Origin: Asterias amurensis
Lineage: Eukaryota; Echinodermata; Asteroidea; Forcipulatida; Asteriidae
Direction of reading: 5' to 3'
Assembly (NCBI RefSeq): GCF_032118995.1
Contig: NC_092659.1
Coordinates: 9,279,177-9,343,176, forward strand
DNA length: 64,000 nucleotides
The position numbers and the translations under genes were made by a program. Each line of letters opens with the position of its first letter. The stretch's first letter is position 1. This document shows positions 11,650 through 23,489 of the stretch, one piece after another. The notes beneath the pieces were generated by a model, which saw only the letters and a program-made list of their open reading frames with translations, searched no databases and was not told the origin of the DNA.

Positions 11650-12116
11650 GACAATGACCATAACTCAATGTCAGTACGTGCTGACAGAGTTTGTAGTCTT
11701 AAAATAACTGAACAATGGAGCTCTGAGTTCCCTCTACTCTTAGCGACCTCACATCCCACCCCATTTTGATTGGTTAAACGGCATTAGCGGAAATTAATTA
11801 ATGTATAATAGATGTTAAATTTGCATCGGGGAAAAGAATATTATTTTAGTTTTTTACCTAAACACCGATGTGTGTTAGCACTGTAATTAATTAATTAATT
11901 CATGATTCATCAATGTCAACGCGAAAGTCAATTATTAAAATTTCACGGAACGATATGCCGGTTTTGAATGAGAGGGTTGTTCATGGATTTGTTCGAATGA
12001 TAAATTATTCACAATCTTGGGTATGATTGAGTCTCTCCAATAATTATTATTGTCTAACTTTGTGACTTGTAATTGTCTTAAACATGTTTCATTCTCGACC
12101 ATTACTTCATTGACAC
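11650..12116 (-). other. 3' flank of TRIM gene B
   Basis: AT-rich flank, paralogous to 24,326-24,430 and 25,000-25,166. No canonical AATAAA is obvious close to the stop codon on the minus strand. Confidence 0.4.
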
Positions 12117-14048
12117 TCACACGCGATGCATGATCTTGACCGAGTCCCTATCAGCCACGATGACGTCACCGGTAGGAGTAAACGTCATGTCTATAGGATT
12201 GTACAATCCACGAGTTACACAGCCGATGTGTTCACCTGATGCATGGTAATGATGTATCTCACTGGTTCCAAGATTACCGTCATGAAGGGACACATAGATG
12301 TTTCCAGCATCGTCGCAGCAAACACCAGCAGGTTTTACAGGTTTGCCGTCAATGGAGGTACTGATATTGAACACCTCGTTTCCCATGAAATCCAGACAAA
12401 CCAGTTTCATCTTGTCGTAGATTGTGAAGATCAGTCGCTCCTTGCTGCTTACAGATAGGCTGCACACATGGTCTATTTCGGCATGATGTATTGTAGAAAT
12501 GGTGGATCCATCCATATTATGGAGAGATATTACTTTTCTCATACAGTCAGCCACTGCAATCCGATCTTTCTCGTCCAAAGCGATTCCACGGAGTAGACTC
12601 TCTGACTGCCGATCGACTTGATTCTGTGAGGGTCTGAACTGACGAATGTATCGCAGTTCTCTATCATAAATCTTTATATCCGGTCCGTCAGTAACCAGAA
12701 GCAGGTCATCAGAGGTCACGGCAACACCGTAAGGTTGTTTTAGTTTACCATCCTCTGTTCCACTTTGAACACCAGTGGACTTGTAGAAACCCTTTGATGT
12801 AAATGTGGACAATAGCCAACTTTCTATATCAGTAACGGCAATGTCACCATTGCTAAAAAAAGCAACGTCCGATGCCATCTTGAACTCCCCCTCATCTTCC
12901 CCGTCTTTACCAAACTTTGTCTTTTCCTCCCACTTTTCTTCCTCTAGTATTTCACCGATATCCGCATCAGTTACGACATCATGACCTTTGAACCCGATGA
13001 ATGACTTGCAATGCTGCACTGTTTGAAACTGTAGCTCTTTGTGGAATGTCAAGTTGTGCATAACCTTTGGCTTGAGGTCCAGCAGCTCAAAATTATCAGC
13101 ATGTTGCATCAAGTCCTTGACTGAAGCTACGATCTGCTCTGCACGGCTCATCTTATTGTGATTGCTACTCAGTTTGCTATTAAAATCCTCACCCCTTTCT
13201 TGACTGATTTGAGAGACTTTTGCTTGGAGGAGGCGAGATGCGTTTCTTATCTTGGTGACTTCCTCTTCCTCCTTAGCCAAAATATCTCGAAGAGCCCGGT
13301 CGACTTTGAGTTGTAATCTACGCTGTGAGTGTTTGATAGAGTCATCCACTTTTTGAAATTGCTCGCGACATTCATCAAACTTCATCAATGCCTCTTCAAC
13401 AGCTTGACGATAAGATCGAATGGAATCATTGATTTCAGAGAGAACGTGGTTTTGTGCTCGGTGATCGTACGCCACACATTTTAGACACACAAGTAAATCA
13501 CACGTGTCGCAATAAAAACACAGGTCCTGGTCAGTGTGTTTCCGGCACTTTGGTGATTCCAGTTTGCCCTTGTTCTCGGGTCGCGCATTTGACGAGCCGA
13601 CATTAACGATTTGATGATGCCTGTTCATTTTTAATTTCGCGTGGTATTCCTGACATGTCTTGCACAAGTTTGCATCACAGTCAACACACCGAGAGACGGG
13701 TTCAAGACCTTCGTCGCATCCTTCGCAAGTCGAGACAGGAGGGTTGATGTCCTCCTCCGGACCTTCAAGATGGATGACGTCATCAATAAGCGAGCTCAAG
13801 AAAAAACAGTTAAAAAGAGCCGACACTCCCTTTTCTGGGATTGAAGTTTTCTCTCTACACACTGGACAAATTATACACTCCTCTTTTTGGTCATATTTGG
13901 CTACAAGTTCCTGAAGACATTTCAGGCAGAAGCTGTGCTGACAGTCCAGTATTTTCGGATCGGTAAACCGAGTCAGGCAGACTGGGCATTCGATGTGTAT
14001 ATGTCTAATCTTGCAAGTGGTCTCAGTGGGTGGTGCAGCTTCGGCCAT
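12117..14048 (-). CDS. TRIM-NHL protein (RING, two B-boxes, coiled coil, NHL propeller), gene B
   Basis: Predicted E3 ubiquitin ligase of 643 aa, encoded in one exon. RING at residues 21-64 with C21, C24, C36, H38, C41, C44, C61, C64 (C3HC4, complete). B-box 1 at about 108-145, B-box 2 at about 168-201 (C168, H171, C180, C183, C188, C191, H196, H201). Coiled coil about 205-320, then a linker from KSFIGFKG to EEEKWE, then six NHL-type blades to the C-terminus. No filamin domain separates coiled coil and propeller, unlike TRIM2/3/71; the layout is closer to TRIM56. I start at the ATG of MAEAAPP (good context, CAAAATGGC) and not at the ATG 48 nt upstream, because TTTTACTTCAG at 14,076-14,086 is a 3' splice site and the upstream codons are intronic. 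Substrate unknown; the propeller probably binds it. Paralogous to C, D and E. Confidence 0.93.
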   Translation of the reverse strand: MAEAAPPTETTCKIRHIHIECPVCLTRFTDPKILDCQHSFCLKCLQELVAKYDQKEECIICPVCREKTSIPEKGVSALFNCFFLSSLIDDVIHLEGPEEDINPPVSTCEGCDEGLEPVSRCVDCDANLCKTCQEYHAKLKMNRHHQIVNVGSSNARPENKGKLESPKCRKHTDQDLCFYCDTCDLLVCLKCVAYDHRAQNHVLSEINDSIRSYRQAVEEALMKFDECREQFQKVDDSIKHSQRRLQLKVDRALRDILAKEEEEVTKIRNASRLLQAKVSQISQERGEDFNSKLSSNHNKMSRAEQIVASVKDLMQHADNFELLDLKPKVMHNLTFHKELQFQTVQHCKSFIGFKGHDVVTDADIGEILEEEKWEEKTKFGKDGEDEGEFKMASDVAFFSNGDIAVTDIESWLLSTFTSKGFYKSTGVQSGTEDGKLKQPYGVAVTSDDLLLVTDGPDIKIYDRELRYIRQFRPSQNQVDRQSESLLRGIALDEKDRIAVADCMRKVISLHNMDGSTISTIHHAEIDHVCSLSVSSKERLIFTIYDKMKLVCLDFMGNEVFNISTSIDGKPVKPAGVCCDDAGNIYVSLHDGNLGTSEIHHYHASGEHIGCVTRGLYNPIDMTFTPTGDVIVADRDSVKIMHRV

Positions 14049-14201
14049 TTTGATGAGATGGCACAATCCTGTAACCTGAAGTAAAACGAATGTCATTTCT
14101 GTTAGTTCCTACAATCAGTGAGTGCAATAATTGATGGATATTTTAAGACACTAGGTGGCAGCAGACTCACATGGGAAACTCGTTTGCACTCGAACAAAGG
14201 T

Positions 14202-14869
14202 TAGCCTTGCTCAAGGCAGTCGAATTATTCACTCCGAAAAAAGACCGCCGCTGTATAAAAACCCACCCGCATTCACTGTGCGTAACATCGCACGACACGA
14301 TGCCCCGTACACTATCCGCATGCGGAGGCCGTCAGGCCGACTGACCTCATTACTATAATAATCGTAGAGTTCCCACGGTCAGCTCGTTACCATAATGCCC
14401 GCGAAAGACGAGACATGTTTACATCACCACCACGGACGCTCAGCGAGCATGATAGGGTCCAAAGGTCATGATAAGGGAAGTGCGTGATTGGACGTCAAAA
14501 TGAATAATTCATTTGCCTCACATCCTGTGTTGTCTGATAGGTCTGACGAAAGATATACATATTCATGAGCTGCATACTAGCATATCCGAGAGCCCCCCCC
14601 CCCCATTTGTTTCCACTAGTGGACATTTTTCAAAACAACACATTAAACCCGGAAGTTACAGACCCGACAAGGCTGTCGGCCTGACGGCCTCCGCATGCGG
14701 TTAGTGGTACGAGTGCGGATTTCTTGTGTGCACAGTATTCGTACGATGTGACAGTGTGTATACGGGTGGGTCATGCGGTGTGATCGCACGCACCACGCAC
14801 GGGGTATACGGGTGGGTTTACAGCGGCGTCTTTTCGGAGCGAATAATGCGACTGCCTTGAGCAAGGCTA
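14202..14869. mobile_element. MULE-like MITE, copy 2
   Basis: Ends TAGCCTTGC and GCAAGGCTA, flanked by the exact 9-bp duplication AACAAAGGT (14,193-14,201 and 14,870-14,878). The paralogous intron of gene C has the empty site (AAAAAGGT at about 27,249-27,256), which proves insertion after the two units separated. No ORF. Confidence 0.9.
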
Positions 14870-15082
14870 AACAAAGGTGCGCATGCCCAGAATTGTGTAA
14901 ACAATCGACTGATTACTGGAGAACTTGTGTCATGTGTTTGCCACACGAACAACAGGTTTCTTAAGTACAATTTTGATGTTTTGAAGTTGCCTTCAAAATA
15001 TAATAAATATTATGTTGTTTTTCTCGATAAGAAAAACTGGAAAAACAAAGCAAGATATTATTGTTTAACCTTTCAAAATATT

Positions 15083-15232
15083 GAGTGCGTTCGTTTAGCT
15101 CACCTGGGTCGACCCCGGTGTGCGGCGGTTTTTTTCCAGGTCGAACGTGTGCAGATAATTACCCACGTTTGTCCTGGGAAAAAAAAACGTCACACACCGG
15201 GGTCGACCCAGGGAAGCTAAACGAACGCACCC
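15083..15232. mobile_element. Foldback of the GGGTCGACCC family
   Basis: Inverted arms GTGCGTTCGTTTAGCT and AGCTAAACGAACGCAC, with CTGGGTCGACCCCGGTGTG inside each arm. Absent from the paralogous intron of gene C. Confidence 0.8.
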
Positions 15233-15236
15233 ATTG

Positions 15237-15580
15237 TGGGGTGTCGTGGCCGATCGGTTAAGAGCACCGAATTCAAGCTCTGCTGATTCTGTTCAGCAGT
15301 GAGTGGGTTCGAATCACGGTCTTGACACATGTGTCCCTGAGCAAGACACTTAACTATTATTGCTTCTCTCCACCCAGGGGTAAATGAGGGCAGAGATGGT
15401 TCTTGTGATTGATTTAGCCGAGTAGCGCATTTGTTGCACGATGCTGAGAGAGCTGAGATGGTTTAAGGAGTGAATTAAGGCTCAGTGACCAAGGGTAATA
15501 ATTTGAAGCGCTTTGAGACACCCATTCGGGAGTGAAAAGGCGCTATATAAACTCAAAATATTAATATTAATATTATTATT
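15237..15580 (+). mobile_element. tRNA-derived SINE
   Basis: The head carries an A-box-like TGGCCGATCGGTTAAGAGC and a B-box GGGTTCGAATC, as in RNA polymerase III promoters of tRNA-derived SINEs. A middle part GTCCCTGAGCAAGACACTTA follows, then the tail AGCGCTTTGAGACACCC...GCGCTATATAAA and an (ATT)n end. Absent from the paralogous intron of gene C. Not a functional tRNA gene. Confidence 0.8.
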
Positions 15581-16261
15581 TACAATTTGAACTATTTAAA
15601 GGAGACTATTTGTGGATGGAATAGTGATAATTTTCTGTGTTAACACCCACGTTTCGTGCGTTATTATAACAGAATTTTTTAATTGAAAACTGAGCATGTT
15701 TTTTCCCCTTTTTTTACCATTTTGTGGTTGAAAGACAAATGTGTTGCTTTAGAAACTTGTTGTAACCATAATTTAAAGCTGTAAATGTTAATTAAAAGCT
15801 GTAACCCCCCCCCCCCCTCAAAAAAAGAAAAAAAAAGAATGCAGTTACCAATGAACCGGTTAAGGCGTACATTTATATTTTCTTCATTGTATGTTTTCCC
15901 CTTTCAAACCGAGTTAGACCATTGCCAACAGGCAATTCCAATTAGCATCCATACTCTATACATACCTGGGTCAGCATGGTTTGTTTTCTGATTCAAACTG
16001 ACCAGCTACTATTATACTTTATAACACACCTTTTGCTTCCTCTGTATTCTGGTTGGCTGAAACACGGTCACGTGGGATTAACTAATATAGTCTAGTGATC
16101 GCGCGCGCGTGTTTGCGGGAACTAGTACCCGAGCGGGCACTAGTCTTTGAAAATAGTGCCCGGTTACAGCGCCCTCTTGCGACTTGAACCGTGAACTGCA
16201 ACTACAAAACTTCCTTTCTTTTCCAGATTTCTGTTCTCATTTGACATTTAAGACCGAGCTG

Positions 16262-16433
16262 TGTTATAAAACACATATTGACTGGCAATGAGGTAACTAG
16301 TGTACGTCTATTGCCCCTCGGGCCTGTGAGTGACCAGAAGAAGGGCCCAAATAAGTCGCTCTTCTGGTCACTCAAAGTCCCTCGGGGGAATAGACGTACA
16401 CTAGTTACCTCATTGCCAGTCAATATGTGTATA
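16262..16433. mobile_element. Foldback element, TATTGACTG-ended family
   Basis: Nearly perfect hairpin of 172 bp. Ends are ACACATATTGACTGGC and GCCAGTCAATATGTGT. It shares its ends with 32,588-32,764, but the arms are different. Confidence 0.75.
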
Positions 16434-16908
16434 GTAGGCCCTACATTTGAGTAAAATTAGTGATAACAACTAGAAAATTCATTACATTGGCCCTTAAATG
16501 GCAGTTATACTGCCCAAAAAGGACCAATGTCCCAAGGTCTGTCAGCCAGAGATTCTCTCCCCCATATGGGAAAGTAACATCGGTTGGAGGAGGGTTAAAA
16601 CATGGGCGCTATCAGAATTATTTTGTTCACAGTTCACCGTATGGGGGACAGAGTGTCCTGCCACACCGGGACTTCATAATGGTTGCAGTATTTACATGTC
16701 AATAATTGGGTTTCCTAAAACAACAATTATTTCTTCCAAAACGTCGATAATATTCGGTTTCCGTAAAGCTTTTGTACAACTTCTCAGATCAGGTTTCATT
16801 CCAAAAGCTTGTCTGCTCATGAACAACCAACAAGACCATTTCACAAGTGTGTCGGTTATTATAATTTGTCATCTGCATTAGAAAACACTAGTAAAAGTAA
16901 AGTCCTAC

Positions 16909-17126
16909 CTGAAGCTGAAGACGTAGCTTTACTCAATGCGTTCAGTTGAATCTTATGGTAGGTGAAATTAATGGATTATTAACGACAAAAAAACGTTGAA
17001 ATTGATCAAAAACTGTGCAGGTTTATTCGCAAACACTACCCGCGTACTAATGTAAAGTACGCATCGGCTAATACGAACATGCGCAATGGTAGTTTCTCAC
17101 AACTGGAAAAACCCACACTATTTATA
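16909..17126 (-). promoter_or_regulatory. TATA promoter and non-coding exon 1 of TRIM gene B
   Basis: Minus strand: TATAAATAG at 17,118-17,126, followed about 25 bp later by CCAGTTGTGAGAAACTACC, conserved in units A, C and D. The start site is estimated near 17,096. The exon ends at 16,909 in CTTCAGCTTCAG with donor GTAGGACT. Short frames inside it contain stops, so it is a 5' UTR exon. Confidence 0.7.
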
Positions 17127-17255
17127 GCGTTCTATCGGGATTGGTATTGCATTCAACCATAGCGATAGTGCGCGCTGTATGGTATGGTGATTTCCACGTG
17201 TCACATAGTCTTGAAATCAAGTCGGTAATTTGTTAAGCGCGGTGTTGTTACGGAA

Positions 17256-17292
17256 ACTCACACACATCCTCGATCCCGGTATGTGTGTGAGT
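17256..17292. promoter_or_regulatory. Conserved inverted repeat upstream of gene B
   Basis: ACTCACACACAT and ATGTGTGTGAGT face each other across CCTCGATCCCGGT. The same stem and loop recur at 30,517-30,553 upstream of gene C at the same distance from the TATA box. Could be a protein-binding dyad; function unknown. Confidence 0.45.
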
Positions 17293-17539
17293 CAGTGGCA
17301 ACAGCTGCCACGCGCTACCTACGACCGTTCCATGAATGTATAATCGCACTGTGACTGTTGCATGGACGGCAGAATGTGTGCCTGTAACAGCTAGGCAGCG
17401 CCTAACGACTTGTCACCAAGTCTACATGTCACAGAAAGGCTGTGTTTATGAAACTCGATGTGTTCAGTCCTGGAGCTGTTGACCCAAACACAAACCATAA
17501 CATGGGAATTGATGCAAATGGAAAACCATATAATGTGTG

Positions 17540-17720
17540 GTGATACTAGGTGGAACATTGTACATGACAACAGTCTACTACGTACACCCAACGTCACCCA
17601 ACTGTATACATGACCTGTTGACATTCCCCTATAGACAAAAATGTGTTTTTGGTATCAACATTGTTTTTATGCAAATAAAGCCGGCACAGTCCCGCTGTAT
17701 TTGCTGTTTATACGCTACAT
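17540..17720 (-). promoter_or_regulatory. Conserved distal upstream block of TRIM gene B
   Basis: Shared by all five units. It includes CAACTGTATACATGACC, GGTATCAACATTG and an octamer ATGCAAAT at 17,669-17,676, about 540 bp from the TATA box. Confidence 0.45.
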
Positions 17721-17785
17721 GTTCATGTATTGTGTGGCGTAGGGCCTACCGTTCTGCCATTGGGATTTGTCACGTGCCTTGGTAA

Positions 17786-18252
17786 ATAGTTCCTTTATAA
17801 CCATTGAATGAAAGCTCTTTGAAAACAGAGGATCCTTGTTACTATATATTGCTTCCAAAGAGGGACCAATCGACCAGAAATATGTGGATTATAAGCTAGA
17901 CGTTGAATCGATGTATCCACACAAACTAGAGCGACTCTATCGTTCGTAGAATAAACCTGAATACGGGACTTGAAAAAGCATGCTGTTTTATCGAATTTCT
18001 ATTTTATATGAAAAATGCTCTTTACGACGATGTCAGTAAATAATTTCAAGCTTTTCAATTTATGATAAACAACGAAACAAATGACCCAGTTAGGAAAATG
18101 ATTTTTGTTTTTTTAGCTTAGTGATACAATTTTTGTGTAGCGTTTTTCTATAGTGATTTAAAGGGCGGGAAAATGGTTCACTGCGGGGTTTGTGCTGCGG
18201 ATGTACTGTGTGTATTAGCAAGTTTTGTCCAAAGTGGTTGGCTTTCCATGAT
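17786..18252. other. Distal unit B sequence
   Basis: Paralogous to about 31,110-31,590 in unit C, with no gene. It ends at the insertion point of the giant foldback. Confidence 0.5.
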
Positions 18253-21200
18253 AGACCGGCAGCCCAGAGCACTTTGGTTAAAGGAACGAGGTACCAATAT
18301 TTGACTACGGGAACGTTTAGTGGATAACCTGACATAATCAGATATGGATGTCTGCCGGGGACCCCCCGCTGCATGTGGCGCATGGACCCCAACAGAGAGG
18401 CAAAATAATGGGCTGAATCAAACATTCTAGGAACCACATGAAACCAAGTGGAAATGGTCATTACCATGATACTTAGTAAACAAAATCAACCGCCAGACAA
18501 ATTTTCTGCTGCATTAGGCCTGCCAGACACCCCCTTCCCCAAATATTTAGTGTACAAACCTATGGGTTGAAAATTACCAGTTGTCAAATTACCTCAGATT
18601 TACATGAAACTTTGTTTAACTGTTCCACTATGGCTAAAATGAACACAAACCAACAATTAAATCCATACTCCATGTCGTTTCTGAGATACAGCCTCTTACA
18701 ATATACTAAAATCTCCCCCTTTTGGAGCTCCGACCCCGGCCGACACCGCGCGTCGTGGTGGTATTCTTTCAAACGTTAAGCCCGTAATTTAATAACGACA
18801 CCAGCTTTGCGGCTGAAAGGTGTATACTATTAAAGTTATGGCCCTTGAGTCATAATTTGGCTGCATTGGGCCTACCAGACACCCCCACCCCCGGGGTTCA
18901 ACATCGGAGGAACGACCTAAAACCAAGTTGAAATTACCAAGGCCTTTTGCACTATTCTTAACACAAGACATTATCAGGCGCCGGACAAATGTTTTGCCCG
19001 GCAGACACCTCCCTTACCCGGGTTAAACAAAGGAATCACCTGAAACCAAGTAATGACCAAACACACTATTCTTTGACGTCCAGTATCAATCACCACCAGA
19101 CGAACGTTTTGCTGCATTTGGCCCGGCAGACACAGCTCCCTTCCCCGGGTTAAACATCAGAGGAACCACTGAAACCAAGTTGAAATGTGACCAATACAAT
19201 ATTATTCTTAATACAAGTATCAACTGCCAGATATCAACTGCCAGGCGAAAGTTTTGTTGCATTTGGCCCGGCAGACAACTCCCCCCCCCCCGGGTTAAAC
19301 ATCAGAGGAACCCCCTGAAACCAAGTTGAAATGACCAATAACAATATTCTTAATACAAGTATCAACTGCCAGACAACAGTTTTGCTGCATTGGGCCCGGC
19401 AGACAACTCCCCTCCCCCTGGGTTAAACATCAGAGGAACCCCCTGAAACCAAGTTGAAATGACCAATAACAATATTCTTAGTATCAACTGCCAGAAAAAA
19501 GTTTGGCTGCATTGGGCCCGGTAGACAACTCCCCCCCCCCCCCCCCGGGTTAAACGTCAAATGAACCACCTGAAACCAAGTTGAAAAGGCCAATAACAAT
19601 ATTCTTAATAAAAGTATCAACTGCCACTCGAAAGTTTTGCTGCATTGGGCCCGGCAGACAACCCCACTCCCTCGGGTTTTAGAAGAACCGCCTAAAGCTA
19701 AGTTGAAATAACCAATAACAATATTCTTAATACAAACGGAAGTATCAACCGCCAGACATTTTTATGATTCTTCATTGGGCCCGGCAGACACCTCCCCAAC
19801 CCCGGGGTTAAACTTCGAAGGACCGACCTAAAACCAAGTTGAAATTACCAATAACAATATTCTTAAACCAAGGGGGTGGGGGTGTTTGGCGTGCCCAATG
19901 CACCAATTTTTTGTCTGGCGTGTTATGATACTTGTATTAAGAAGAGTGTAAATTGGTCATTTCAACTTGGTTTGAAGTGGTTTCTCTGATGTTAACCCGG
20001 GGAGGGAAGGTGTCTGCCGGGCCCAATGCAGCAAAACTTTCGTCTGGTGATTGGTACTGGTATTAAGAATATTGTTATTGGTCATTTCAACTTGGTTTCA
20101 GGTGGTTCCTCTGATGCGTAAAACCCGGTGTGGCGGTTTCAGTTTTCCGCCGTATTCAGTTTTCCGGGACTCAGTAAAGAATAACAGTATTGACTTCTTT
20201 CGGTTGCTGCGCGCAGGTGTCGCATGACGCTATGTTACCGTATTTGGTCATTCGGAAAACTGAACACGGCGGAAAGTTGAAACCGCCACACCGGGGGAGT
20301 GGGGTTGTCTGCCGGGCCCAATGCAGCAAAACTGTTGTATGGCAGTTGATAATGGTGGTAAGAATATTGTTATTCGTCATTTCAACTTAATTTCAGGTGG
20401 TTCCTTTGATGTTTAACCCAGGGGGAGGGGAGGTGTCTGCCGGGCCCAATGCAGCAAAACTGTTGTCTGGCAGCATGGTATTAAGAATATTATTGTTATT
20501 GGTCATTTAAACTTAATTTCAGGTGGTCCTTTGATGTTTACCCCGGGGACGGGGAGGTGTCTGTCGGGCCCAATGCAGCAATACTGTTGTCTGGCAGTTG
20601 ATACTTGTATTAAGAATATTGTTATTGGTCATTTCAACTTAATTTCAGGTGGTACCTTTGATGTTTACCCCGGGGGAGGGGAGGTGTCTGTCGGGCCCAA
20701 TGCAGCAAAACTGTTGTCTGGCAGTTGATACTTGTATTACGAATATTGTTTTCGGTCATTTCAACTTAATTTCAGGTGGTTCCTTTGATGTTTAACCCGG
20801 GGGAGGGGGTGTCTGCCGGGCCCAATGCAGCAAAACTGCTGTCTGGCAGTTGATACTTGTATTAAGAATATTGTTATTGGTCATTTCAACTTAATTTCAC
20901 TTGGGGCCTTTGATGTTTACCCCGGGGGAGGGGAGGTGTCTGCCGGGCCCAATGCAGCAGTTGATACTGGTATTTAGAATATTATTATTGGTCATTTCAA
21001 CTTAAATTCAGGTGGTTCCTTTGATGTTTACCCCGGGGGAGGGGAGGCATCTGTCGGTCCCAATGCAGCAAAACTGCTGTCTGGCAGTTGATACTTGTAT
21101 TAAGAATATTGCTATTGGTCATTTCAACTTAAATTCAGGTGGTTCCTTTGATGTTTACCCCGGGGGAGGGGAGGCATCTGTCGGGCCCAATGCAGCAAAA

Positions 21201-22074
21201 CTGCTGTCTGGCAGTTGATACTTGTATTAAGATTATTGCTATTGGTCATTTCAACTTGGTTTCAGGTGGTTCCTTTAATGTTTAACCCGGGAGGGTATAT
21301 GTGTCTGTCGGGCCGCGCCCAATGCAGCAAAACATTGTCTGGCGGCTGATATTGTCTTCTGTTAAGAATTGTGCATTAGGACTATTGGTAATTTCAATTT
21401 GGTTTTAGGTTGTTCCTCCGATGTTTTACCCCGGGGGTGGGGGTGTCTGTCAGGCCCAGTGCAGCCAAATTATGAATCAAGGGCCACAACTTAAATAGCA
21501 TACAATTTTTAGCCACACAGCTGGTGTCGTTATTAAATTACGGGCTCTTAACGTTTGAAAAGAATATCACCACGACGCGCGGTCGTTCGGGGGCGGAGCG
21601 CCAAAAGGGGGAGATTTTAGCATTTTTTAAGAGGCTGTATCTCGGAAACGGTATGGAGTATGGATTTAATTTTTGGTTTGTGTTCATTTTAGCCATAGTA
21701 GAACAGTTAAACAAAGTTTCATGTAAATCTGAGGTAATTTGACAACTGGTGAATTTCAACCCATAGGTTTGTACACTAAATATTTGGGGGAGGGGGTGTC
21801 TGGCAGGCCTAATGCAGCAGACAATTTGTCTGGCGGTTGATATTTTTTACTAAGCATGATGTTAATGAACATTTCCACTTGGTTTCATTTGGTACCTAGA
21901 ATGTTTGATTCAGCCCATTATTTTGCCTCTTTGTTGGGGGTCCACGTGCTACACACAGCGGGGGGTCCCTGGCAGACATCCATATCTGACTATGTCAGGT
22001 TATCCACTAAATGTTCCTGTACTCAAATATTGGTACCTCGTTCCTTTAACCAAAGTGCTCTGGGCTGCCGCTCT
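18253..22074. mobile_element. Giant modular foldback element with inverted arrays of a 125-bp repeat
   Basis: Inverted arms of about 1.6 and 2.2 kb meet near 19,870. The outer ends are CGGCAGCCCAGAGCACTTTG and its complement. Inside come an outer unique domain, a module with CAGATTTACATGAAAC (18,590-18,780, inverse at 21,540-21,750), and then an array of about 9-11 units per arm, each about 125 bp, holding GTCTGCCGGGCCCAATGCAG, GTATTAAGAATATTGTTATT and TCATTTCAACTT. Unit C has the empty site (CTTTCCATGAGAGC at about 31,589-31,602). No transposase ORF. The design resembles the modular TU foldback elements described from sea urchin and Drosophila FB elements. Confidence 0.85.
20127..20292. mobile_element. 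Small foldback nested in the giant element
   Basis: GGTGTGGCGGTTTCAGTTTT and its complement near GAAACCGCCACACC bound about 165 bp and interrupt one 125-bp repeat of the right arm, so it arrived later. Confidence 0.75.
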
Positions 22075-23489
22075 ATGAGGGCCTTATTTCAAAGAGCTCT
22101 TGAAGCAAAAATGTGTGCCTAATAACATTTTGATTTGCAAAACTATAAGCAGGATACCAGTCAGTAAAACATGGTACATGTGACATAGTATTTAAGCTGC
22201 AAAGTTATACTTAATTCTGGTATATAGGGCCTAAGCATCGTGTCTTTTTGTGATTTAGCTGTTTTGTGCTGAAGCGTCTGTATGGATGTAATACAATAAC
22301 TAATCTTGTAGTCTTGGACATGACGCTTCATGCTTTAATTGCTTCTCAACATACTGCTAGATAGGGTGAATGATAAACAAGGTATGCACCCATTCTGAGT
22401 ATTCTGAAAGAGTAGCGATGGTTTCAGGAATGTTTCGTCCGAATGAAAACAGGGGCAGTATGTAAGGCTATTTTTTCCCTTCAAAAGCGTTTGCCCAAAG
22501 GGTTCATCCTTAAATCATATCAGTTCAATCTTTTTACATTAGTTTATGTTTAACAAAAAAGGCACACATTTTCTGTGTTACCTCAAACAAAATCGCGTTG
22601 GAGACATGGCCATCTAAGCCACTCTTTGTACAATTAAGAAAGAATCGAACCATGCTTAAGATGCTTTTCAATCTGTGAAGATTTCATTTCAAAAAGTGGT
22701 AAAGTTTGCGAAAATCGGCAGTAGTTATATCCATGCAGGGAGAATGTAGTAACGTTTCGCAGGCCTTTTTTCTGGGGTTGTGTGTGGCTGTGGGGGGGGG
22801 GGGGTCAACAGATATATAACCGCAGTGTTTTAAAGTAAAATGTTCATCAAAATACATTTTATCCAAAGCTGATGTACTTCTTACCAAATTTGTAATGCCA
22901 CCAGTTTTCAGAGTCATTATCAAACGTGTACAGACCTTTTCATCTACCTTGTGCTTGATAATGTTAAGGTGGAACTACAGGAAAGTATACAGTTTTCTAC
23001 TAACTACCAAACACAAGTAATATGTATATCATTTAAACCAAATATAATAAAATTACTTTCATCATTGATTGAGAAATTTTGCTTGAATAATGAATCCACG
23101 ACAGGACAGCCAACAAACTTACGCTTATACAAGACTATCACTGTTAATTTCTGACATTTTAATTGTGCTCAATAATTTCACGGTAGATTTAAAGTTAAAA
23201 TGTTTCATTTTCTACTATATATCAAATCTAGAGTATGCAATTATTTTTTAAGATGTTATTTTGTTATATTCACCAGAGAAGTTAAATTTACTGTTTACAT
23301 CGATTGCATTTTTATGATAGTTCCATAAGGGTAGGCCCCACAGCAAATAAAACGCATTTTACAAGCTTTGCTATTATAATATAGTTATTAGAGTTTAAAA
23401 TAGTCAACAGGCTTTCCATGCAAAGTTTTAAATCCTACTTAACAAGCTTTCCGTTTAATACAAATTGTAACTAAATACAAGCATACTGA
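22075..23489. other. Distal unit B sequence, no gene
   Basis: The first part is paralogous to unit C (31,610-32,000). About 22,690-22,990 matches 43,500-43,760 inverted (unit E), and 23,150-23,470 matches 8,555-8,890 (unit A). A G-run lies near 22,793-22,804. Short frames have no recognisable domain. Confidence 0.5.

Larger units (their letters stand above)
14076..16908 (-). other. Intron of TRIM gene B
   Basis: Bounded on the minus strand by the donor GTAGGACT (16,901-16,908) and the acceptor ending TTTTACTTCAG at 14,076. It holds a MULE-MITE, two foldbacks and a SINE. About 120 bp just upstream of the acceptor (CACTAGGTGGCAGCAGACTC) is shared with genes C and E. Splice sites are predicted from sequence only. 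Confidence 0.7.

Noticed and set aside
14049-14096. Upstream ATG giving MTFVLLQVTGL... as the TRIM start (and the same in C, D and E)
   Set aside because: TTTTACTTCAG inside this stretch is a strong 3' splice site matched by a conserved donor; the first residues are intronic.
15237-15320. tRNA gene
   Set aside because: Only box A and box B likeness; no clean cloverleaf, and it continues into a SINE body and tail.
18480-21500. Regular repeat array reminiscent of CRISPR
   Set aside because: Units are 125 bp, adjacent, without unique spacers, and inverted about a centre; the window is animal DNA.
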